Assembly: GCF_900104675.1 (NCBI RefSeq)
Contig: NZ_LT629945.1
Location: forward strand, 439,001 to 503,000
Direction of reading: 5' to 3'
From: Angelakisella massiliensis
Lineage (GTDB): Bacteria; Bacillota; Clostridia; Oscillospirales; Ruminococcaceae
Length of the DNA: 64,000 bases
Shown here: in pieces, positions 26,988 to 36,379 of the stretch
Layout of the letters: the number at the start of each line of letters is the position of its first letter
Position numbering within the stretch: the stretch's first letter is position 1
Translations under genes and position numbers: made by a program
Notes under the pieces: model-generated
What the model saw: only the letters and a program-made list of their open reading frames with translations
Told to the model about the DNA's origin: nothing
The model's database searches: none

Positions 26988-28295
26988 TTACAGAACAGGA
27001 AGGTTCCCTGTCACAAAGCCCATCATCATAAAGATGGCGAAGATGCCGATGCACCACTTGAAGATATAGCCCTGATACTGAGCCAGGGTGATTTCAGTTT
27101 TATCCATCAGCAGATAGATAAAGGGTACCAGCGGGCTGAGGAAGTGGAACGCCTGTCCCATCAAGGCCGCGAAGCCGATCTGCAGATTGGTGAAGCCATA
27201 AGCCTCCGCAGTGGCGGCCAGGGGCGGAAGAACTCCATAGTAAAAAGCGTCGTTGTTGAGCAGATAGGTGCCGGGGGCGCTGATGAAAGCGATGATGATA
27301 GCGAAGTAGCGTCCCAGGGATTCCGGGATGATGGAAACCAGCAGCTGGGCAATGGCGGCGGACATTCCCGCATCTTCGGGGCCATTGAGCACGCCCATGA
27401 GCACGCCCGCGCCCAGGACCATCATAACGACGTTGATCATATCAGGCGCAATGGAGGAGATGACATTTCTCTGCACCTTCTGGTTGGGATAATTGACCAC
27501 CAGGGCGATGGCGGTGCCCACGCCGAAGAGAATGGCCGAGGAGGCAAGGCCCATTACCAGGAAAACGATGATGGCGGCGGTCAGCAGCAGGTTGAAGAGG
27601 ATCAGCTTGGGGCGCTTCCAGGCCATCTCCTCGGCGGAAACTTCCACTTTGGTAACGGTATTCTCCACGTTCTGGGTGACGCCCAGGCGCTTGCGTTCCT
27701 TCATGCCCAGGTAATAGGAAACACCGATGACATAGATGGCGGAAAGGACCATACCGGGCACCAGCGGCGCCAAAATCTCACCGGCATCCAGCTGCATCAC
27801 TGACATGACCCGGGCAGTGGGACCACCCCAGGGGATCAGGTTCATGATACAGTTCTGAAGGATGATGAGTGTGGCCAAATAGATCTTTTTGATTTTCAGC
27901 CGGTCATAAATGGGGATCATGGCAGTGCAGCAGATCATAACGGTGGTGGTGCCGTCGCCGTCCAGGGAAACAAAGGCCGCCAGCACAGCGGTACCTACCA
28001 GCACCTTCAGGGGGTCGCCCTTGCACCAGGACACCACCTTGTCCACCATGGGATCAAACATACCGGCAGTGAGCATGACGCCAAAGTACAGAATGGCAAA
28101 GGTCATCATGGCAAAGGTGCTGGCCACATCCTTGATGCCTGTCATGGCATATTCCAGGGTGTCCCAGCCATAGCCGGCCAACAAACCGAACAGCACCGGA
28201 ATAATGATCAGAGATGTGAACGGGCTGAGTTTTTTAGCCATGATCAGGGCCATGAAAACCACAATCATGCCGAAACCCAGAAATGCGAGATACAT
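26988..28295 (-). CDS. CitMHS-family metal-citrate/proton symporter
   Basis: 435 residues from ATG 28295; an upstream in-frame start at 28349 lacks the hydrophobic N-terminus pattern. About 11-12 membrane spans. The family signatures LDGDGTTTVMICCTAMIP and NLIPWGGPTARVM are clear; CitMHS proteins import citrate complexed with Mg or Ca. The neighbouring response regulator and sensor kinase are divergent from it and from each other, suggesting substrate-induced expression, as for citrate uptake in Bacillus. Substrate unproven. Confidence 0.88.
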   Translation of the reverse strand: MYLAFLGFGMIVVFMALIMAKKLSPFTSLIIIPVLFGLLAGYGWDTLEYAMTGIKDVASTFAMMTFAILYFGVMLTAGMFDPMVDKVVSWCKGDPLKVLVGTAVLAAFVSLDGDGTTTVMICCTAMIPIYDRLKIKKIYLATLIILQNCIMNLIPWGGPTARVMSVMQLDAGEILAPLVPGMVLSAIYVIGVSYYLGMKERKRLGVTQNVENTVTKVEVSAEEMAWKRPKLILFNLLLTAAIIVFLVMGLASSAILFGVGTAIALVVNYPNQKVQRNVISSIAPDMINVVMMVLGAGVLMGVLNGPEDAGMSAAIAQLLVSIIPESLGRYFAIIIAFISAPGTYLLNNDAFYYGVLPPLAATAEAYGFTNLQIGFAALMGQAFHFLSPLVPFIYLLMDKTEITLAQYQGYIFKWCIGIFAIFMMMGFVTGNLPVL

Positions 28296-28530
28296 GATAA
28301 CAACTCCCTTCCCTCCGGCGCAGCGATGGTCCGCCGCCGGACAACACAATTTGCGCTCAGTATAGGGGGGAAATCTTAAATAAAGGCGGGAAAAACCTTA
28401 AAACCCTGTAAGAAACCTCATATTTGTTCAAAATGTATTCTTTTGTTTTTTAAAACTATGTTTTTCGACGAAAAATCAAGCCTCCTCATCCCTTGTTTTT
28501 CAATGCAGCAGCAGTTTCTTCTTTTTTCGC

Positions 28531-28579
28531 AAAAAATAACTGCCTTCCGGCAGAACCAAACAGTCCTGCCGGAAGGCAG
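28531..28579 (-). terminator. Terminator after the response regulator
   Basis: 14-bp perfect stem (CTGCCTTCCGGCAG and complement) followed on the minus strand by TTATTTTTTG. About 100 bases past the stop at 28683. The interval 28296-28682 holds nothing else I can support. Confidence 0.9.
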
Positions 28580-28682
28580 CATAAAGCGTAAAGTATAAAG
28601 AGGCTGGAAATATTTTCAGCGGTCAAAGCACTCCCGCCATCAGCGGGTGCATCCAGCTTTCCCCCACTTCTCTCCCTGGGCC

Positions 28683-29363
28683 TTACGGGACAAAGCGATA
28701 CCCCAGGCCCCGGACAGTGAGAATATGTTTGGGATTCTGCCGGTCCGTCTCCACCTTGCTCCTCAGGCGGTTGATGTACACCATGATGGTATCGTTGTCT
28801 ACCGGCCCAGCATCGCCCCAAACACTTTCATAAATCATGTCCTTGGTGAACACCTGATTGGGGTGCCGCAGAAACAACAGCAGCAGCGACCGTTCCCTGC
28901 CGGAAAGATTCAGCTCCTCTTCCCCTTTGAAAAAACGCATCGCCCCGCTGTCCCAGGAAAAGGGACCGCAGGAGGAGACCGCAGGAGCGGCGCGGTTCTT
29001 GGTACGGCGGATGAGCGCTGCCACCTTTGCCCCCAGCACCAGGGGACGGAATGGCTTGGTGACATAGTCATCCGCTCCCAGAGAAAGGCCATAGAGAGAA
29101 TCAAAATCCTCGCTGCGTCCGCTGACGATCATCACCGGCGTATCAATACCCTTGCCCCGAAGGCGCTTGAGGACATCAAAGCCCTCCAAACCGTCCATGT
29201 TGATGTCCAGCAGGATGGCGTCAAAGCTTTCCTGCTCCAGCAGTACCATGGCCTGCTCTCCGCTGCCCGCCACCACAGCCTCCAGGTCATTGGCCGCCAT
29301 CACTTTCACCAGCAGCTTGCAGATGGCCGGATCATCATCCACAATCAGTACCCGGTCTCCCAT
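28683..29363 (-). CDS. OmpR-family response regulator
   Basis: 226 residues from ATG 29363 (GGGGGAG upstream); an ATG at 29570 would add 69 basic, unconserved residues. Receiver domain 1-118 with acidic pair DDD near 9-11, phospho-acceptor in LLDINMDG near 53, and Lys in VTKPF near 102. The C-terminal winged helix (about 135-226) is Trans_reg_C type with VWGDAGPVDNDTIMVYINRLRSK. Binds DNA, probably to control the transporter downstream. Divergent from its kinase. Confidence 0.93.
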   Translation of the reverse strand: MGDRVLIVDDDPAICKLLVKVMAANDLEAVVAGSGEQAMVLLEQESFDAILLDINMDGLEGFDVLKRLRGKGIDTPVMIVSGRSEDFDSLYGLSLGADDYVTKPFRPLVLGAKVAALIRRTKNRAAPAVSSCGPFSWDSGAMRFFKGEEELNLSGRERSLLLLFLRHPNQVFTKDMIYESVWGDAGPVDNDTIMVYINRLRSKVETDRQNPKHILTVRGLGYRFVP

Positions 29364-29623
29364 TTTCCTGACTCCCCCTTTGGAAAGCATTGATCGGCGC
29401 CGGAACACTCTTTTCCAAAGCTCTGTCCTCCCCTGCTGCGGACGGACAGTATAAAAACGGGTCCTGCCCCGTCCCGCTTTTGATCCCCGCCAATGTTTTG
29501 TCGGCCGCTTTATCGTTGCGGCTGTATCTTGATCTTCTCGCCATCGCTGTACGAATTTTGTCAAATCCATTATAATATAGAATGCAAATCAAGGTCAATG
29601 ACCTCTGGCAAAGGAGGCGGCTT

Positions 29624-31801
29624 ATGAGGGAAAAGGTCCGGGAGGCTCCCATCCGCAACTATGTGGCAGCCGGTATCCTGGCGGTGACCACCGCGCTGTT
29701 GGGGCTGGTGGTATTTCTGTGTGCCGACGGCTGGCAGGAATACCAGGATTCCATTATAGATAATCAAAAGGAACAGATGCTGCTGACCACCGAGGCGCTG
29801 TGCCGGAATATGGATATCTTTATCCGGGATGCCCAGTCAGATCTGGCGGTACTGTCCCGGCTTTCCCAACAGTCTTATATGGAGGGAGATTTTCAGGATC
29901 AGCTGTTTCGCTCCTACATCAGGGAACATGACGGCTTTACCACCGACATTCTCATCACCGGCGGCAGTCTGGACGATGTTCTGTACAGCGCCCAAAACAC
30001 CACCATTGAGGAAATTTTCCGTCATGGCTCCACCGATGAGGGTCAGGTGGTGCAGATGCGCACAGGGGATGGCAAACTATGCCTGATGCTGGGTCAGAGC
30101 TGCGGGGAGGGGCGTACCCTTTGGCTGCTGGTGGATCTGAAGGACTATTTTGAGACCCTCATTTCCGACATTCGTCTGGGGAACAACGGCTATGTGCTGG
30201 TAAAGAACTCTCAGGGCCTGATCCTGATGCACCCGGATTCCCAGCAATACGGCATTGATGTGATCGATGACCGGAAGAAGCTTTATCCCGGCGTGGACCT
30301 GACCAGCCTGGAACAGCTTATTGACGCCCAGCTGGAGGGGGGCAGCGGCGTCATGGAATATGATTCCTACTGGTGGATGGACCCACAGCTGCCCCGGGTC
30401 CACAAGGTGGCCGCCTGGGCGCCTGTACCCATCGGGGAGGACTTTCTGGTGATCAGTTCGGTGATGGATCACTCCGATATCGATATTCCCACCGCTGACA
30501 GCATTACCCGGATGGGTTCTGCCGCCCTGCTGCTGGCTGTGGCGGTGCTGGCTCTGAGCACCTATCTGGTCAAGCTGCTTCATGACCGGCGGCTCAGTCT
30601 CCAGGAGATCACCCATCTCAAGGAGCGGGGCACACTGCTGGAGCAGCTTCACCGCAGTCAGGAGGCCATCGCTCACCAGCAGCGGCTGCAGATCGTAGGT
30701 ACTATGACCGGGGGTATCGCCCACGAATTCAACAACCTTCTTACCCCCATCCTGGGGCACGCGGACCTGATGCTGATGGAACTGTCTGAAGACTCCCCGC
30801 TGTGGGAAAGCGCGGTGGAAATCTCCGACGCCGCCGCCCGGTGCAAGGAGATCATTCAGCAGCTTTCCGCCCTGAGCCGTAAAAATGTGGAAGCCGCTTA
30901 TCGCCTGCTGCCCGCTGACGCTGTGATCAATCGGGTGATGAAAATGGTGCAGTCGGCCTGCCCCTCCAACGTTCAGATAATCACCCGGGTGGAACTGGAA
31001 AATGTGATGATTCTGGGCAACGAAACCCAGCTTCAGCAGGTGATCCTCAATATCTGTGTCAACGCTTTCCAGGCTATAGGCAGCGGGGAGGGAACCCTCA
31101 CCATTACCGCTGCAGTCCTTTCACCCCGGCAGCAGCAGGCGATGGAAATGCTGACCGAGCAGCAGCGTGAGATCCCCCATCTTTCTCTGGTCTTTACCGA
31201 TACTGGCTGCGGCATGAGCAGCGCTACCCTGGAGCAGATTTTCGACCCCTTCTTCACCACCAAAAAGATGGGACAAGGCACCGGTCTGGGGCTTGCCCTT
31301 GCCCAGCAGATCATCCAGGCCCATCACGGCATCATCTACGCTCAAAGCGCCCTGGGACAGGGCAGCTCCTTTTACCTGCTGCTGCCGGTCAGCGGCTCTC
31401 AAACAACAGAGGCTGTCACTCCCGTCCGTCATACAGGCGGAGTGCTTTCCATCCTGCTCACCGGGGAAAACCCCAAGGTGCTGGAGCCTCTGGCTGCCGG
31501 CCTGCGGGAAAAAGAGGTCCGGGTGGCCACCTGCAGCTGGAACGAGGTGGAAGGACAGCTGGCTCAGAACAATTTTCAGGTGCTGGTGATGGACTGCGGC
31601 CAGCAGCAGGATACCGTCCTGTCTCTCTGTACACATCTGAAAGAAAGCGGCAGCCGGATCCCACGACTGCTGCTGGCCACCAAGCTGACAATGGAAACCG
31701 CTCAGGCCCGTCAGCAGGGCTTGCTGCAGCAGGTGCTCCTCCAGCCGGTATCCGACCAGGAGGTATTTCTGGAGGCGCAAAAGCTCTCAAAGATGCTTTA
31801 A
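29624..31801 (+). CDS. Membrane sensor histidine kinase with degenerate receiver tail
   Basis: 725 residues from ATG 29624 (AAGGAGG seven bases before). Helix near 10-35, extracytoplasmic dCache-like sensor about 40-290, second helix about 300-325, coiled coil, HisKA with phospho-His in GGIAHEFNNLLTP near 375, and HATPase_c (N box about 480, DTGCGMS, TGLGLALAQQI). The last 110 residues fold like a receiver with Asp in VLVMDCG, but the acidic pair is missing and the conserved Lys is replaced (LLQPVS). Type NtrB/DctB-like kinases sense dicarboxylates or citrate, which fits the transporter. Partner is the regulator at 28683. Confidence 0.9.
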   Translation: MREKVREAPIRNYVAAGILAVTTALLGLVVFLCADGWQEYQDSIIDNQKEQMLLTTEALCRNMDIFIRDAQSDLAVLSRLSQQSYMEGDFQDQLFRSYIREHDGFTTDILITGGSLDDVLYSAQNTTIEEIFRHGSTDEGQVVQMRTGDGKLCLMLGQSCGEGRTLWLLVDLKDYFETLISDIRLGNNGYVLVKNSQGLILMHPDSQQYGIDVIDDRKKLYPGVDLTSLEQLIDAQLEGGSGVMEYDSYWWMDPQLPRVHKVAAWAPVPIGEDFLVISSVMDHSDIDIPTADSITRMGSAALLLAVAVLALSTYLVKLLHDRRLSLQEITHLKERGTLLEQLHRSQEAIAHQQRLQIVGTMTGGIAHEFNNLLTPILGHADLMLMELSEDSPLWESAVEISDAAARCKEIIQQLSALSRKNVEAAYRLLPADAVINRVMKMVQSACPSNVQIITRVELENVMILGNETQLQQVILNICVNAFQAIGSGEGTLTITAAVLSPRQQQAMEMLTEQQREIPHLSLVFTDTGCGMSSATLEQIFDPFFTTKKMGQGTGLGLALAQQIIQAHHGIIYAQSALGQGSSFYLLLPVSGSQTTEAVTPVRHTGGVLSILLTGENPKVLEPLAAGLREKEVRVATCSWNEVEGQLAQNNFQVLVMDCGQQQDTVLSLCTHLKESGSRIPRLLLATKLTMETAQARQQGLLQQVLLQPVSDQEVFLEAQKLSKML

Positions 31802-31893
31802 AGCAGAGAAGAACAGCAGAGACCCTATGGCCATACCTGCAAATCCATCTTCTTGCCCCAAAGTGATAGATCGCATAGGTCAAGCACAGACAA

Positions 31894-31928
31894 AGCCGGG
31901 ACACAGTTTTTTAAGCTGCATCCCGGCT
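31894..31928. terminator. Shared hairpin between convergent genes
   Basis: AGCCGGGA pairs with TCCCGGCT across a loop containing GTTTTTTAAGC. Lies between the convergent kinase and GltD-like genes; T-tracts are short on both sides. Confidence 0.5.
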
Positions 31929-31958
31929 CTTGTGACATTTCAGGCTGGAAAACGTCTG

Positions 31959-33197
31959 TTATTTCTCTTCTGCCTCCGGCTCCCGCAGGGACTGCATATA
32001 CCGGTCCATGGCGTCCGCCACATCCTTGGAGTAACGAACCGCTTCCACCACTGTTCTGGCCCCGGAGACCACATCTCCGCTGGCAAAGATACCGGGCCGT
32101 GAGGTCTGGCCGGCACTGTCGGTGGTCAGCAAGCCGTTGGAAGCGGTGTTAAGACCGTCGGTGGTGCTGACAATGCGGTTGAGGGCGCCCTGGCCGATGG
32201 CAATGATGACACTGGTGCAGGGGAAAAGCTTGGGCTCACTTTGGCTGACGCGGTTGCCCTGTTCATCAAATTCCGATTTGCGGTACAAAACTCCCTCTTT
32301 TTGAATCTCCACCGGCACATAGCCATAGTGGAACTCCACCCCATCCGCCACAGCATAATCCACCTCACGGCTGCTGGCAGCGGCCTTGGGACCCCGGCAG
32401 AAGAGGGATACATGACGTACCCCCTGGCGCAGCGCGGTACGGGCCACATCCATGGCGGCATTGCCCGCACCAATGACCACCAGCTGGTCCCCCAAATCGT
32501 AGACGTCGGGATTGACCAAATAGTCGATGCCATAATGCACATGGCCCAAACTTTCCCCGGGGATTCCCAGTCTTCTGGGACGCCAAACGCCGGTGCCGAT
32601 GAAGATGGCCTGATAGCCATCCCGCTGAAGATCATCCACCGTCAAAGCGCTGCCGATGGAGGTATTGGGACGAATCTTGATCCCCAGTCTGGTCAGCTGG
32701 TCCCGATAACGATCCAGCACAGACTTGGGCAGACGGAAGGCGGGGATACCGTAGCGCAGCACGCCGCCAATCTTTTCCCGTCCCTCAAACAGTGTCACCT
32801 CATAGCCCCGCTGAGCCAGAATGACAGCAATGGTGATGCCCGCCGGACCGCTGCCGATGATGGCGGCCATCTGTCCCTTGGGAGGCTGGCAGGTGAACTG
32901 AGGATGGTCCAGATAAGCATCGGAGATATAATTTTCAATGCTGGAAATATGGACCGGAGCGCCCTTGCGTCCCAGAACACAATGGCCTTCGCATTGTTTT
33001 TCGTGATCGCACACCAGGGAGCAGACAATGCTCAGGGGATTGTTGTCAAAGAGCATTTTTCCCGCCTCCTCCTTCTGGTTATGGAGGAACATCTGGATCA
33101 TATCCGGGATGGGAGTATTGATGGGGCACCCTTTTCTGCATTGGGGGACCTTGCAGTTGAGACACCTTCGTGCTTCGTTTACCACATGAACAGCCAT
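31959..33197 (-). CDS. GltD/NfnB-like NAD(P)-dependent FAD oxidoreductase
   Basis: 412 residues. N-terminal cysteine-rich Fer4_20 region (CLNCKVPQCRKGCP and CSLVC...CEGHC, about 12-70), FAD-binding GSGPAGITIAV near 108, and a second nucleotide-binding GAGNAAMDVA near 245, ending in a GDV...ARTVVEAVR FAD loop. Related to glutamate synthase small subunit, sulfide dehydrogenase alpha and NfnB. No large or beta subunit is adjacent, so it is either a free-standing electron-transfer enzyme or pairs with a distant subunit. Confidence 0.88.
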   Translation of the reverse strand: MAVHVVNEARRCLNCKVPQCRKGCPINTPIPDMIQMFLHNQKEEAGKMLFDNNPLSIVCSLVCDHEKQCEGHCVLGRKGAPVHISSIENYISDAYLDHPQFTCQPPKGQMAAIIGSGPAGITIAVILAQRGYEVTLFEGREKIGGVLRYGIPAFRLPKSVLDRYRDQLTRLGIKIRPNTSIGSALTVDDLQRDGYQAIFIGTGVWRPRRLGIPGESLGHVHYGIDYLVNPDVYDLGDQLVVIGAGNAAMDVARTALRQGVRHVSLFCRGPKAAASSREVDYAVADGVEFHYGYVPVEIQKEGVLYRKSEFDEQGNRVSQSEPKLFPCTSVIIAIGQGALNRIVSTTDGLNTASNGLLTTDSAGQTSRPGIFASGDVVSGARTVVEAVRYSKDVADAMDRYMQSLREPEAEEK

Positions 33198-33582
33198 ATC
33201 TCATTCCTCCTGTTTCTTTTCCGGGAGCTTTCCCGCTTCCCAGTTTGGAAAGCTCAGATTGTTAGTGTTTTGTCACAATATTATTATTATTTTTTGTGCA
33301 CTTTTATTATACTGTGACTTTTTTCCTGCTGCAACCACAGAAGTGTCAAAATATATCCCGGCTGAAAAATTTTGTTTTACAGCACGATTGATGCTGCTTT
33401 TTTATAAAAAGTCATGTGAAATTGTCCCAAGTTTTCCCACTGTCTTCAGCTGCGTTCTCAAAAAAACCATCTTCCCCAGGTTTCAGTTTATGGTTTCAAA
33501 ACAAGGCTCCTTAAAAATATATCCCCCCCAGCAGGCTGCTGCCCAGGGAAATTTTCCCCGTCCGTCCTACACTTAAAAAACC

Positions 33583-33863
33583 TAAAAAACAACCCGCCTG
33601 AGACCTTCACAATCTCAGGCGGTTCAGCATCTCGAAAAACCTATTTAAAAGAACAAACAAAGCTCAAAATCATAATCATAAAAATCAGGACATGAGCCTG
33701 ATTTTTATACCACGACCCGCGCCCACCGGGGCGCGAAACCGGGGGTATCGCCGCTGGTTTCGTCAGGAACCAAGCGGCGTATCCAGGGGGACTGGGTCCC
33801 CCTGGAAGCGTGTCGACTTTTCGACACGCTTAAACCGCCGGAGACCTTCACAGCCTCCGGCGG
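33583..33863. repeat. Intergenic block of at least six hairpins
   Basis: Inverted repeats at 33594-33622 (10 bp, T-rich tract on minus strand), 33680-33705 (AAAAATCAGG pair), 33719-33734 (GCGCCC pair), 33783-33805 (10 bp, CCAGGGGGAC), 33806-33831 (10 bp, AAGCGTGTCG) and 33835-33863 (9 bp, CCGCCGGAG). The first and last share the core GAGACCTTCACA. A further pair (CGAAACC/GGTTTCG and CGCCGCT/AGCGGCG) offers alternative folding near 33735-33780. The last hairpin lies just after the stop at 33894 and may act as its terminator. The rest of 33198-33582 shows only AT-rich promoter-like sequence. Confidence 0.75.
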
Positions 33864-33893
33864 TTCTTTGTTGTATTTTTGGGAACAGAATTC

Positions 33894-35174
33894 TTATTCC
33901 GCCGTGCTCTCGGAGGAAGCTGCCTCCTCGGAGGATGCTTCGCTGTCGGAAGCAGCACTTTCGGAGGCTGCGCTCTCGGAAGCGGCGCTCTCAGCGGCTG
34001 CGGCATTTTCCGCAGCCAGTGCCTCGTCATAAGCGTTGGTATCGGCCACTACCTTTTCGGGGGTGAAGGTGTTGAGCACATCGGCGCTGTAGGAGATGGA
34101 CAGCTCCTTGCTCCAGGAATCCGCCAGATCATTGTATTCCTCCGCCTTGACGGTGGGAAGCATCTGCTCATAATAATTGGAGATCAGCTCATCGGAAGCC
34201 TGGGCGGAGCTGAGCTTCTTGACCACGATGATATAATGATCATCCTCGATCTTGGCAATGCTGTTATCCTCCGCCTGGTTGAGGTGGTCAATCAGGACGG
34301 TGGGATAGTAATAGCCGTTATCCACTTTGTCCACGACCATATAATACTCTTCATCGGAACCCCGCTCCGGCAGCTCCTCTCCTTCAGCCAGCTCACTGGA
34401 AGCCTTCTCAAACAGCAGGTCGGCCATGTTCTCACCGCTGAGGGCCCGCTGATAGTAGCTTTCTGCCAAGGTCTGCACTTCGCCCACAATGCTCTCTTCC
34501 AGCGGCTCATAGGTGGTGGTGTCAATTTTATAGAACACCAGCATTTCGGCCAGATTATAGTTTTCATCAAAGGTGGCGCGCTTCTCCTCAATGGTGGCGC
34601 CGTATTCTCCGCCGTCGCTGTAAAGATGCTGGAACAGCTTATAAGATTCCAGGGACAAGCGGTTATAATCCATCACCGCCTGCTCACTGACGCCGGTAGC
34701 CCGGTACAGATCTCCGCTCTGGGCATAGATGCTGCGGGCATAGCTCTCGTAGGTGCTCACATCACTGTCACTGAGGGTCAGTCCCAGCTCCACAAATTTC
34801 TTGTGAATGGCAAGCTGACGGGCCGCGGCGGCAGAAGCGAACTCTTTGATATAGTCCGAACCGCTGATACCATCCAAATCGGTGGCAAGCACGTCATCCA
34901 GGCTGCTGATCAGGGGATTGACCGCAACCGCCTTGCTTCCTGCCTCGTTGATGCCGGTCATGATATCAATGATATACACGCCGACGGAAATGCTGTCCTC
35001 TCCCGCTGTAAGGGCAGCGGTGGTATCCTGGGCGTTGGTTTCCACCGGCTGTTCCTCAGCCTGGGAGGAACTGACGTCGGAAGTACCCACAGCATTGCTG
35101 TCTCCTGCGCATCCCACAGCGGTCAGCATCAGGGACAATGCCAGCAAAAATGCCAGCACTTTCATTTTTTTCAT
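33894..35174 (-). CDS. Lipoprotein, SurA/PrsA-like peptidyl-prolyl isomerase candidate
   Basis: 426 residues from ATG 35174 (GGAGAG eight bases before). Lipobox LTAVGC near residue 22 predicts lipid attachment at the outer face of the membrane. Residues about 60-260 are helical with an N-terminal SurA-like chaperone flavour; a parvulin-like segment may lie at about 265-335 (DEEYYMVVDKVDNGYYYP...DDHYIIVVKKL). The C-terminal 45 residues are a Ser/Ala/Glu low-complexity tail with an ESAAS-type repeat. Probably assists folding of exported proteins; the isomerase domain is a moderate call. Confidence 0.7.
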   Translation of the reverse strand: MKKMKVLAFLLALSLMLTAVGCAGDSNAVGTSDVSSSQAEEQPVETNAQDTTAALTAGEDSISVGVYIIDIMTGINEAGSKAVAVNPLISSLDDVLATDLDGISGSDYIKEFASAAAARQLAIHKKFVELGLTLSDSDVSTYESYARSIYAQSGDLYRATGVSEQAVMDYNRLSLESYKLFQHLYSDGGEYGATIEEKRATFDENYNLAEMLVFYKIDTTTYEPLEESIVGEVQTLAESYYQRALSGENMADLLFEKASSELAEGEELPERGSDEEYYMVVDKVDNGYYYPTVLIDHLNQAEDNSIAKIEDDHYIIVVKKLSSAQASDELISNYYEQMLPTVKAEEYNDLADSWSKELSISYSADVLNTFTPEKVVADTNAYDEALAAENAAAAESAASESAASESAASDSEASSEEAASSESTAE

Positions 35175-35643
35175 GTTGTTCTCTCCATTCCGCCCTCTCC
35201 GCAGGCATTTATTACTATTTTGAATAAGAATCCCAACCGCCCGGAGAAAGCGGCGGCGCAGCAAATGAATCTTCGCGTTGACAATATTTCATTATACACA
35301 TCATTCTGCCGCTTGTCCATAAAAAATATGTGAACGTCTTTTCCCCTTGGAGCTCTCTGGCGATGCTTTTGCCGCTCATTGTATTTTTCCCCTGCCGGCC
35401 CCGGATTGCAATGAAAATAAAATTTTGTTATGCTATCCTTGTACACAGCGGACTAAAGTTGTATTCCCCGGAAAACCATTTTAAGTTCTGCATTCCGGGG
35501 ATATTATCACAGACAAAAAAGACACTGCCGCCGCGTTGAAAAGGTCTATGGCGCCCAAACTCCGCTTGGATATATGAGCCATCGCATCCTTTTTTCTGCG
35601 GCAGCCGTCCTGTTGTAAAACCCTTCGTGGAAGGAAGAAAAAT
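35175..35643. other. Intergenic region with one inverted repeat
   Basis: No gene seen. A 9-bp inverted repeat (TCCCCGGAA at 35465-35473 and its complement at 35493-35501, 19-base spacing) lies about 140 bases before the marR start; no T-run follows, so it is a candidate operator or leader structure rather than a terminator. Confidence 0.4.
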
Positions 35644-36144
35644 ATGCAAGACAAACGTTATCAGCTGTTTATCAGGCTTTTGGACGCCTTTGATCAGGGA
35701 TGCTCCCTGACGGAAGAATACGACGCCCTGCTTCATGATTACAATGGGGTCATTCTGTTCCAGGCGGAATCCCAGATGATCAAAATGATCGGCAACCATC
35801 CTGGCATCACCGCCTCGGAAATCTCCAAAACCTTTGACAAAACCAGCAGCGCTTCCTCCCAGCTGATCCGAAAACTGAAAAAAAAAGGATGGGTACGCCA
35901 GCAGCGCAACAAAGACAACAACCGTCAATACAATCTCTTTCTCACTGAGGAGGGGGACGCCATCTACCGCAATCATCAGCAGTTTGAGCAGGCCTGTTAC
36001 CAGCGTACCTTTCAGGGCCTGGCGGATTTTTCCCAGGAGCAGCTGGAGACCTACATCGCCATCCAGCACCGGCTCAATCAGTCCTTTCAGCTGGATGTGG
36101 AGGAAAGCCGCAGCCTGGGAAAAAAGCGGGATTTATCTTTGTAA
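35644..36144 (+). CDS. MarR-family transcriptional regulator
   Basis: 166 residues. Winged helix at about 55-110: ASEISKTFDKTSSASSQLIRKLKKKGWV, then wing RNKDNNRQYNLFLTEEG. Helical dimerisation ends on both sides. It precedes the PatB-like gene on the same strand by 235 bases, so it may regulate that gene or itself. Ligand unknown. Confidence 0.9.
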   Translation: MQDKRYQLFIRLLDAFDQGCSLTEEYDALLHDYNGVILFQAESQMIKMIGNHPGITASEISKTFDKTSSASSQLIRKLKKKGWVRQQRNKDNNRQYNLFLTEEGDAIYRNHQQFEQACYQRTFQGLADFSQEQLETYIAIQHRLNQSFQLDVEESRSLGKKRDLSL

Positions 36145-36379
36145 GCCGCCGTTTACACTCCCCACAAAGCCTTCTGTGTTTGGAAAAGCTTCTGCCCACC
36201 GCAAAATCTCAGGACATTTTTCCACAGAAGTTGACTTTGCGGCAGGCAAAGAATATAATTTAATTCGCTAAATATATAAGTTACTTAATCATTTTGGATT
36301 GTCGCTTTTGTCCTTCCAGCTCCTCCTTGGGACAGGACGGACACGGAATAAAGATCAAAACAAAGGTGGTAAGGAATCG

